Source: Sedimentisphaerales bacterium (GTDB lineage: Bacteria; Planctomycetota; Phycisphaerae; Sedimentisphaerales; SG8-4). From it: 7,232 nt of DNA. The notes under the pieces are model-generated. The model did not search any database and was not told the origin of the DNA. It saw only the letters and a list, made by a program, of their open reading frames with translations. Location of the stretch: contig JAFGJR010000190.1 of assembly GCA_016928975.1 (NCBI GenBank), forward strand, positions 1-7,232, written 5' to 3'. Positions 1 to 5,058 of the stretch are shown piece by piece (position 1 is the first letter of the stretch; each line of letters begins with the position of its first letter). A program made the translations under genes and the position numbers.

Positions 1-51
1 GTGGGCATGGCGGTGTTCTGCCACAACCTGGTCAACCTGCTGCCGAAGTGA
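1..51 (+). CDS. C-terminal end of an unidentified protein (5' partial)
   Basis: Frame 1 is open from the window edge to a TGA at 49-51 and gives 16 residues ending in HNLVNLLPK. All 16 sense codons end in G or C, which matches the strongly biased third positions of the certain genes further right, so this is probably the tail of a real gene rather than chance. The visible part is mostly hydrophobic with a single final lysine, which would suit a membrane-protein end or an amphipathic helix, but it is too short to name a family. A weak 5-bp hairpin (56-60 with 70-74) follows the stop and has no T-tract, so no intrinsic terminator is evident. Another frame is also open across this short stretch, which limits confidence. 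Confidence 0.5.
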   Translation: MGMAVFCHNLVNLLPK

Positions 52-440
52 GCCCCGGCTTCGTCACCGAGCCGCCGCAGGACAACGGAATGAAGAGGGG
101 AGACCCTTACTATCGGATGGCTCTGTGAAAAAACAGTCCGAAATCGCTCCAGGAATGAGAAATGCCCTTTGTCGGCACGCGGCATCATCTCGATCGCTCA
201 TTTGTCCTTCGCGGAACAGGTCGACGAGCCGCTCAGAACCCCTTTCCGCAACAGAAACTATGTAGCGATGCGGCGTTCCTCATTCCTTCCTCCTCGCCCC
301 CTCAACCCCACTGTGGACTCCTCCCATGTTAGCGAGGATCCACGTCTCAATCAACCGTTTCTCATGGAAATGTCATATTCTCCTTGCCCTCGACGCTGCT
401 GTCCTCCTCGGCGGCCCTTGGTCGAGTCTTCGTTCTATGT

Positions 441-454
441 CCCTCGTGCCTCGT
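441..454 (-). repeat. Two tandem ACGAGGN heptamers
   Basis: Read on the minus strand, bases 454-441 are ACGAGGC followed by ACGAGGG. The same heptamer occurs three times in tandem at 1074-1094 on the other strand, so this looks like one family of short degenerate repeats rather than a single chance match. It encodes nothing recognisable. Confidence 0.4.
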
Positions 455-537
455 AGTCGACGAAGCAGGGTTCCCGCGAGCAACTGACAATCCTGCCGGA
501 TTGGTCTGCGCGACTCTGGGGTCTTTCTTCGATGAAT

Positions 538-570
538 CCGGGCGCACGACCCGGTGCGGCGTTCGCCCGG
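538..570. repeat. Hairpin, 10-bp stem with one mismatch
   Basis: The arms are CCGGGCGCAC (538-547) and GTTCGCCCGG (561-570). They pair over ten positions with one mismatch around a 13-base loop. There is no T-tract on either side, so it does not look like an intrinsic terminator. It may be a repeat-derived structure. Confidence 0.4.
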
Positions 571-625
571 TACAGTTCGGAAACGCCGCCTCGCCCATCA
601 CGCCATGTCCCCAGCCTACGCGTCG

Positions 626-653
626 CCCGCCACAACGTCAATCCGGTGGCGGG
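626..653. repeat. Hairpin, 8-bp perfect stem
   Basis: CCCGCCAC (626-633) pairs perfectly with GTGGCGGG (646-653) around a 12-base loop. It has no T-tract and no adjacent gene end to which it could belong as a terminator. It is probably part of the repeat material in this gap. Confidence 0.4.
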
Positions 654-745
654 AATCAGAATGGCGTTGCGCTGAACCCGCCTTTGGCTCAGGCAGGGCA
701 AGAAGTTATGTGCGCAGGACAATCACGCCGGTATTCACATTTCCC

Positions 746-774
746 TTGACACGTGGGTATGGTGGTTGTACCAT
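746..774 (+). promoter_or_regulatory. Sigma70-type promoter with no identified product
   Basis: A perfect -35 TTGACA (746-751) is followed after exactly 17 bases by TACCAT (769-774), which matches four of six bases of the -10 consensus. A 6-bp dyad, TATGGT (758-763) and ACCATA (770-775), covers the -10 and could be an operator. Transcription would begin near 781 and run right, but no credible ORF follows before the minus-strand uxaC gene. The product could be a noncoding RNA, a relic transcript, or a read into the 3' end of uxaC in antisense. A chance match in a long gap is also possible. Confidence 0.4.
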
Positions 775-925
775 AACTACAGCGCCGGGTGGCACCATGC
801 GGCGGGCCCCGGAGTATGGCTAGGTGTGGTGGTACAGTCCCGGCGACGCATCATCTGCCCGCGGGGATGGGAGAGGGGACGGGACACTGGGTTGCGCACT
901 GAGGATCGTGGGATGGGTGTGCGAG

Positions 926-1200
926 ACAAAGCCAAATCTGGGGGCAATGGGGCGCCTGGAGAAGGGACAACGGCGCGCGAGTGGCGGTCGCGCGGCAGGG
1001 CTGGGCATGCAAAACAAACCCAATTCGGCGACGGCCAGAACACTGCTAACTGCCGTGTGAAAAAATGGTTACGACGAGGTACGAAGTACGAGGCGTCACG
1101 CATGTAGCAAAACAAAGCCAGTTCCTCCTGTCGGACAGACGGCTGGCCGTGCTGCCTTGGGGGACGATGGAGGCCGGTCCTGTGAAACAAAGCCAATTGC
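926..1200 (+). repeat. Four copies of a dispersed ACAAAGCCAATT-like motif
   Basis: The core is ACAAAGCCAA at 926-935, ACAAACCCAA at 1014-1023, ACAAAGCCAG at 1112-1121 and ACAAAGCCAA at 1187-1196. It is usually preceded by one to three purines and followed by TT. The copies are in the same orientation but spaced 88, 98 and 75 bases apart, so this is not a CRISPR array or a simple tandem repeat. The copies fall in different reading frames, which argues against a coding role. From memory, similar strings (translating as NKPN or KQSQF) are frequent between genes in planctomycete genomes; that is recollection, not a search. Confidence 0.6.
1074..1094 (+). repeat. Three tandem heptamers ACGAGGT-ACGAAGT-ACGAGGC
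   Basis: Three consecutive 7-base units share ACGARGN, at 1074-1080, 1081-1087 and 1088-1094. They sit between the second and third copies of the ACAAAGCCAATT motif. The unit matches the minus-strand pair at 441-454. This is short, degenerate repeat material and no function can be assigned. Confidence 0.5.
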
Positions 1201-1217
1201 GTGGGCCTGCGGCGGGG

Positions 1218-2651
1218 TCAGTCGCATTCCATCGGGAAGTAGGCCCGGGCGTTGTTGTAGCTGATGTCCTCGACCATTTGGCCGAGCAGGGCCATGTCGT
1301 TGGGGAGCAGGCCGGCTTCGACGTCGCGGCCGAGCATGCCGCACAGGACCCGGCGGAAGTACTCGTGGCGCGGATAGGACAGGAAGCTGCGCGAGTCGGT
1401 CAGCATGCCGACGAACCGACTGAGCAGGCCCATGTTCGCCAGGATGCGCATCTGGTCCTCCATGCCGTCCTTCTGGTCGAGGAACCACCAGGCGGAGCCG
1501 TATTGCAGCCTGCCGGGGACCGACCCGTCCTGGAAGTTGCCGACCATCGTCGCCATGAGGGCGTTGTCGCGCGAATTCAGGTTGTAGAGGATCGTTTTAG
1601 GCAGCTTGTCCTGGGCGTCGAGCCGGTCGAGGAACCTGGAGAGAGGTTTGGCGACCTCCAGATCGCCCATGGAGTCACAGCCGATGTCCGGGCCGAGCTT
1701 GCGGAACAGGCGCGTCGAGTTGTTCCGCAGGGCGCCGAGGTGAAGCTGCTGCACCCAGCCGCACTCCGCGTCCATCAGGCCGAACTCGGCCATCATCGCG
1801 GACTTGAATTGCAGCACCTCGTGGGCGTTCAGCGCTTTGCCCGCGCGGATCTTGGAGAAGATCGACTGGATGTCGCCGCTCGTATAGTCCTGCGCGTAGG
1901 CGGTCTCCAGGCCGTGGTCGGAGAGGCGGCAGCCATGCTCGTGGAAGTAACCGTGCCGCTGGCGCAGAGCTTCGACGTAATCATCGAAACCGGCGATGTC
2001 CTTGTTGCACAGCTCGCCGAGCTTGTCGATGAAGGCGTTGACCTTCTGCACAGACGCAAGATCCTGCGGCTCCACCGCCATCGCCGGGTCGGGCCGCCAC
2101 GCGGTGTGGACTCTGACCTCGAAGCCGTCCTGGCGAATCGTGCGGTGGTGCTCCAGAGTGTCGAGCGGACCCTCCGTCGTGCAGACCAGCTTGACGTTCA
2201 TCTTGCGCATGACGTTGCGGACGCTGAACTGCGGCGAGCGAAGCATCTCGCTGCACGCTTCGTAGATTCCTTCGGCGGTCTCCGGCCCGAGCCGCTTGCC
2301 GGTGATTCCGAACGGCCGGCGAAGCTCCAGGTGGGTCCAGTGGTACAGCGGATTGCCCAGACAATAAGGGACAGTCTGGGCCCACTTTTCGAATTTCTCC
2401 CCGTCGCTCGCGTCGCCGGTGACGAATCGCTCCGGCACGCCGTTGGTGCGCATGGCGCGCCATTTGTAGTGATCGCCGTAGAGCCACGCCTGCGTCAGGT
2501 TCTCGAAGCGGTGGTCGGCCGCGATCTGCTGGGCCGGCAGGTGACAGTGATAATCATAGATCGGCATCTTCGCCGCGTGCTCATGGTAGAGGACTCTCGC
2601 GATCCTGGTGTGGAGAAGAAAATCCTCGGTCAGGAATTCCTCACGCATCAT
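1218..2651 (-). CDS. uxaC: Glucuronate isomerase (uronate isomerase)
   Basis: Cytoplasmic amidohydrolase-superfamily enzyme that interconverts D-glucuronate and D-fructuronate, and D-galacturonate and D-tagaturonate, the first step of hexuronate breakdown. The 477-residue product aligns end to end with E. coli UxaC as I remember it, including DYHCHLP near residue 33 (metal-type HxH, His35/His37), GDHYKWRAMRTNGV (59-72), NPLYHWTHLELRRPFGITGK (100-119), and the C-terminal WVQQLHLGALRNN, LPKTILYNLN and RFVGMLTDSRSFLSYPRHEY blocks. The frame starts with two ATGs. GAAAGGA lies only 2 bases before the first but 5 before the second, so initiation at 2648 is as likely or more so. One oddity is TTEGP (158-162) where E. 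coli has TTDDP. A small membrane-protein gene lies 57 bases upstream on the same strand, so the two are probably co-transcribed. Identity is certain; the exact start is not. Confidence 0.97.
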   Translation of the reverse strand: MMREEFLTEDFLLHTRIARVLYHEHAAKMPIYDYHCHLPAQQIAADHRFENLTQAWLYGDHYKWRAMRTNGVPERFVTGDASDGEKFEKWAQTVPYCLGNPLYHWTHLELRRPFGITGKRLGPETAEGIYEACSEMLRSPQFSVRNVMRKMNVKLVCTTEGPLDTLEHHRTIRQDGFEVRVHTAWRPDPAMAVEPQDLASVQKVNAFIDKLGELCNKDIAGFDDYVEALRQRHGYFHEHGCRLSDHGLETAYAQDYTSGDIQSIFSKIRAGKALNAHEVLQFKSAMMAEFGLMDAECGWVQQLHLGALRNNSTRLFRKLGPDIGCDSMGDLEVAKPLSRFLDRLDAQDKLPKTILYNLNSRDNALMATMVGNFQDGSVPGRLQYGSAWWFLDQKDGMEDQMRILANMGLLSRFVGMLTDSRSFLSYPRHEYFRRVLCGMLGRDVEAGLLPNDMALLGQMVEDISYNNARAYFPMECD

Positions 2652-2708
2652 GTTCCTTTCGAAGTGGAGTCTGACGTGTCCGGAGTTGACAGTCGCCGTT
2701 CTCCCGTG

Positions 2709-2942
2709 TCATCCGTTCTCCGCGGAGTGATCCCTGGGGGACTTCTTGGGCGGAGCCGGGCTCTTGAACGTCGCCATCTTCTTGGCCCAGTCGGAGATTT
2801 CGCTCTGGGTTTTCTCCAGTCGCTCCGAGCGTTTCGGCGGGTTCTTCTTCTCTTCCTGACGCATCTTGTAGTCCCAGATGGCGTACGCGATCCATCCCAG
2901 CGCCACCACGGTCACGCCTACGATCATGAATATCTTGTACAT
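2709..2942 (-). CDS. Small single-pass membrane protein of unknown function
   Basis: This 77-residue protein starts MYKIFMIVG. One transmembrane helix at about residues 4-23 (VGVTVVALGWIAYAIW core) is followed by a highly charged, Lys/Glu-rich and Pro-rich tail, which would place the tail in the cytoplasm by the positive-inside rule. The ATG at 2942 is preceded by GAGGG with an 8-base gap. A TTG at 2969 would add nine residues, but the hairpin at 2961-2982 covers that codon, so I reject it. The gene ends 57 bases before uxaC on the same strand, and a good promoter lies about 80 bases upstream, suggesting a two-gene operon. I recognise no family. It is too small to be a sugar transporter; it could be a small anchor or subunit, or simply a neighbour. 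Confidence 0.75.
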   Translation of the reverse strand: MYKIFMIVGVTVVALGWIAYAIWDYKMRQEEKKNPPKRSERLEKTQSEISDWAKKMATFKSPAPPKKSPRDHSAENG

Positions 2943-2960
2943 GCCGTCTGCCCTCGTGCA

Positions 2961-2982
2961 GAGACGCAAGGTCGTGCGTCTC
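2961..2982 (-). repeat. Perfect 8-bp hairpin in the leader of the small membrane protein
   Basis: GAGACGCA (2961-2968) and TGCGTCTC (2975-2982) pair perfectly around a 6-base loop. On the minus strand the unit begins GGAG (2983-2980), which resembles the tetranucleotide-plus-hairpin layout of REP sequences. It lies between the inferred promoter (3021-3049) and the ribosome-binding site at about 2951-2955, so it would be part of the transcript's 5' leader and could affect translation or stability. Confidence 0.5.
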
Positions 2983-3020
2983 CAAGACCCCGTTCATCCT
3001 TTGCGACCATACCTTTCCGT

Positions 3021-3049
3021 ATCCTATCCCAATCCCGCCGCCAGGTCAA
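3021..3049 (-). promoter_or_regulatory. Sigma70-type promoter for the small membrane protein and uxaC
   Basis: On the minus strand TTGACC (3049-3044, five of six to the -35 consensus) is separated by exactly 17 bases from TAGGAT (3026-3021, four of six to the -10 consensus). The start site would be near 3014, giving a leader of about 70 bases that contains the 2961-2982 hairpin. No operator for a uronate regulator is obvious. Location and orientation fit the downstream genes well, but the call rests on two hexamers. Confidence 0.5.
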
Positions 3050-3070
3050 CGCCGACGAAACCTCATAGCC

Positions 3071-3111
3071 GTGGGCGAACGCGAATGGCAATTCGCGTGT
3101 CCTTCGCCCAC
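3071..3111. repeat. Long bulged hairpin repeat
   Basis: The outer stem is GTGGGCGAA (3071-3079) with TTCGCCCAC (3103-3111). Directly inside it, CGCGAAT (3080-3086) pairs with ATTCGCG (3091-3097). The loop is GGCA and there is a one-sided 5-base bulge (3098-3102), so 16 base pairs form in total. There is no T-tract on either strand. It lies between divergently transcribed genes, so it is not a terminator. It looks like a mobile or dispersed palindromic repeat. Confidence 0.6.
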
Positions 3112-3132
3112 AATATGGCTGGTTTGCGAGCC

Positions 3133-3158
3133 GTAGGGGCGGGTTTCAAACCCGCCCT
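3133..3158 (+). repeat. GTAG-led palindromic repeat (REP-like)
   Basis: GTAG (3133-3136) is followed immediately by GGGCGGGTTT (3137-3146), a single C, and the perfect reverse complement AAACCCGCCC (3148-3157). A GTAG tetranucleotide just 5' of a GC-rich hairpin is the known layout of REP sequences acted on by RAYT (TnpA-REP) transposases. No RAYT gene is in the window. The element lies about 65 bases upstream of the first PAC2 gene. Confidence 0.6.
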
Positions 3159-3220
3159 GCCTTGCGCTGCCCGTACGCGGGAATCATGAACTCTGCCGCC
3201 TCTGCGCGGTATTAGTAGTT

Positions 3221-4138
3221 ATGAGTGTCAAGTTGTATGGGGAACATGAATTGGCCCGTCCCGTGATGGTTTGCGGCTGGGCGGGGATCGGCAACGTTGG
3301 ACTTGCTGCGGTCGGCACGTTGCAGCGACTCCTGCGAGCACCGGCATTCGGCCGGATCGAGCCCTATGGATATTTCGAGCCGTCCAGGGTCGTCGTCAGG
3401 CACGGCCTGATCTGCCGGATGCGGTTTCCCGCCACGGAATTCTACACCCACCCGCTCGCGGTGAAATCCCGGGACTGGCGGAGTCTGCTGCTGCTTGTAG
3501 GCGAGCAGCAGCCTTCCGATGAGCGCAAAGCGTACGACATGGCAAATGAGGTCCTCGATATCGCCGAGGAGTCGGGTTGTCGGAGGATCTACACCGCGGC
3601 GGCAAGCATAACGACGATTCACCACGCCGCCAAGCCGCGGGTGTGGGCGGTGCCCAACACGCCGGACCTGCTCGATGAGGTCAGGCGGTACCGCAACACC
3701 GTCCTGATGTCCGACGTGGACGGCACCGACGGCGACGGGCTCATCTCCGGCCTCAACGGAGTCCTGCTCGGCGTGGCGAAGAGCCGCGGGATCGAGGCCG
3801 TTTGCCTGATGGGAGAGGTGCCCTACTACTTGCAGGCGGCTCCCTGGCCCTACCCGAAGGCGTCCATTTCCGTGCTCGAGGGGATCGGCGAAGTCTTCGG
3901 ACTGCAACTGGACCTGCGCGAGTTGCACGAGATGGCGGAGAAGGTGGAGGGCAACATCGAGCGGACGCTCGATGCTCTGGCCACCGCCGAGGAGCTGCCG
4001 GAACAGGTGAGGATGGAGATGAAAAGGCTCAAGCAAGGCAAGCATTCCGACCGCGGACCGATCACGGAAACGGAGAAGCGGGAGATCCTCGAGCACATCG
4101 ACGAGTTGTTCAGAGGCGAGAGCGGCAATGAATCGTGA
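3221..4138 (+). CDS. PAC2-family protein, first of a coupled pair
   Basis: A 305-residue protein of the PAC2 family (proteasome assembly chaperone-like; COG1938-type). Recognised features, in order: a glycine-rich opening VCGWAGIGNVG (17-27), hydrophobic strand LLLLVGEQQ (89-97), the YTAAAS segment (124-129), a SGLNGVLLGVA helix (176-186), the family-typical CLMGEVPYY (195-203), and a VLEGIGEVFGLQLDLREL helix-turn (218-235). A charged, probably helical or coiled tail (236-305) follows. Archaeal and eukaryotic relatives act as heterodimeric chaperones that bind proteasome alpha-subunit tails; in most bacteria the role is unknown. The ATG at 3221 has no Shine-Dalgarno sequence. TATTAG at 3210-3215 could be a -10 element, which would make the transcript leaderless. 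The stop overlaps the start of the second PAC2 gene by 11 bases, implying translational coupling. Family call is firm; function is open. Confidence 0.88.
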   Translation: MSVKLYGEHELARPVMVCGWAGIGNVGLAAVGTLQRLLRAPAFGRIEPYGYFEPSRVVVRHGLICRMRFPATEFYTHPLAVKSRDWRSLLLLVGEQQPSDERKAYDMANEVLDIAEESGCRRIYTAAASITTIHHAAKPRVWAVPNTPDLLDEVRRYRNTVLMSDVDGTDGDGLISGLNGVLLGVAKSRGIEAVCLMGEVPYYLQAAPWPYPKASISVLEGIGEVFGLQLDLRELHEMAEKVEGNIERTLDALATAEELPEQVRMEMKRLKQGKHSDRGPITETEKREILEHIDELFRGESGNES

Positions 4139-5000
4139 CGCTCATTCCAGCAATGTTGAGATTCGCGCTTCGAAGTTCGAGACTTCCAAAGGGGCGCAGC
4201 GGTTTCGCTGGCGTTTCCAGCCCCGCCTGAAGAAGTCGTCGTTCCTCGTCGGCTGGGCGAAAGACGCCGGCGCCGTCAGCTCGCTGGCGACCAATCACCT
4301 GATCCAGGGGCTTGGGGGCAGTGAGTTTTGCCGGATGGAGCCGGCGGGCTTCTATCCGCTGGGCGGCGTGACCGTCGCCGACGACGTGGCGCAGTTTCCG
4401 CAGAGCAGGTTCTTTCACGTCGGGCGCGGAGACCTCGTGATTCTTCAGGCCGATGAGCCGCAATCCAACAGATACGAATTCCTCAGCGCCGTGCTGGATC
4501 TGGCGGAGCACTACGCCGGGACACAGGTCCTGTGCACCGTCAACGGCGTCGCCGCTCTGACCCCTCACACGACCACGCGTCGCGTGTTCGGGGTCTTCAA
4601 CGACGCCGCCCTGCAACGGAGATTGCAGCCGCTCCTGCCGGCCGACGCGAACTGGCAGGGCCCGCCCCACGTGAGCACCTACCTGTTGTGGCTGGCCGGC
4701 CAGCGGCAGATACCGGGTGTGGGCCTGTGGGTGGAGGTGCCCTTCTATCTGTCCGACTACGAGGACTATCAGTCCGTCAAAGAGGCCGTCTCCCTGCTGG
4801 CCATGATCCTCGGACTGGACTTCGATCTTGGCGAGCTCGACCGCCTCACCGCCGAACAAAACGACAAGCTCGCACAACTGAAGGAGAATCCCCAGATCAA
4901 GGATGACATCTGCGCCCTGGAGGAAGGTCAGCCGCTGGACAGGCACGGGCAGAAGGCGCTGATCGAAGCCGTCGGCAGCGCCTTGCAGGGCTCCCCGTAG
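4128..5000 (+). CDS. PAC2-family protein, second of a coupled pair
   Basis: A 290-residue divergent PAC2 paralogue. The core begins near residue 34 (KKSSFLVGWAKDAG, 36-49) and includes DLVILQADEPQ (102-112), VLCTVNGVAAL (134-144), WVEVPFYL (201-208), which corresponds to GEVPYY of the upstream protein, and a LLAMILGLDFDLGELDRL segment (223-240), followed by a charged C-terminal tail. The glycine-rich opening of its partner is replaced by GWAKDAG, so the two copies are not interchangeable. Its start lies inside the end of the upstream gene (11-base overlap, different frame), a layout typical of stoichiometric partners, so a heterodimer is a reasonable inference. There is no strong ribosome-binding site, which fits re-initiation. 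The first 25-30 residues look poorly conserved and may be an extension. No proteasome genes are nearby. Confidence 0.83.
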   Translation: MNRDAHSSNVEIRASKFETSKGAQRFRWRFQPRLKKSSFLVGWAKDAGAVSSLATNHLIQGLGGSEFCRMEPAGFYPLGGVTVADDVAQFPQSRFFHVGRGDLVILQADEPQSNRYEFLSAVLDLAEHYAGTQVLCTVNGVAALTPHTTTRRVFGVFNDAALQRRLQPLLPADANWQGPPHVSTYLLWLAGQRQIPGVGLWVEVPFYLSDYEDYQSVKEAVSLLAMILGLDFDLGELDRLTAEQNDKLAQLKENPQIKDDICALEEGQPLDRHGQKALIEAVGSALQGSP

Positions 5001-5058
5001 CATCCTCCATCCTTCTCCGTCTTCCATGTGCACGTGGCAGAGTCCGGACACATGCCCG

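Larger units (their letters stand above)
52..1217. other. 1.17-kb gap with no convincing gene; repeats, hairpins and an orphan promoter
   Basis: No frame on either strand gives a recognisable protein or has a ribosome-binding site. The open frames overlap heavily and are rich in Arg, Pro and Ser, as expected from noncoding high-GC DNA. What can be seen is: two hairpins (538-570 and 626-653), a TTGACA-N17-TACCAT promoter (746-774), two ACGAGGN heptamer clusters (441-454 and 1074-1094), and four copies of a short ACAAAGCCAATT-like motif (926-1200). I see nothing specific in 52-437. The gap ends at the uxaC stop codon, and no intrinsic terminator for uxaC is visible. Confidence 0.7.

Noticed and set aside
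56..74. Terminator after the first partial gene
   Set aside because: The stem has only 5 bp and is not followed by a T-run.
169..1196. Several overlapping 60-140 codon open frames on both strands
   Set aside because: No ribosome-binding sites, no recognisable domains, composition typical of noncoding high-GC DNA, and they run through repeats and hairpins.
926..1200. CRISPR array
   Set aside because: Repeats are only about 10-14 bases, imperfect, and spaced irregularly at 75-98 bases; no cas genes are present.
2943..2969. TTG start at 2969 for the small membrane protein
   Set aside because: The ATG at 2942 has a well-placed GAGGG, and the added residues (charged, before the transmembrane helix) are encoded by the leader hairpin.
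1065..3068. A 667-codon open frame on the plus strand opposite uxaC
   Set aside because: It is an antisense shadow of uxaC: the minus-strand product matches UxaC over its whole length, while this frame is Val/Arg/Ala-rich, matches nothing, and is open only because of high GC at third positions.
5001..5058. Bidirectional terminator between the second PAC2 gene and gnd
   Set aside because: Only CATGTG/CACATG (5025-5030 and 5049-5054) with an 18-base loop is visible, with no T-tract on either strand.
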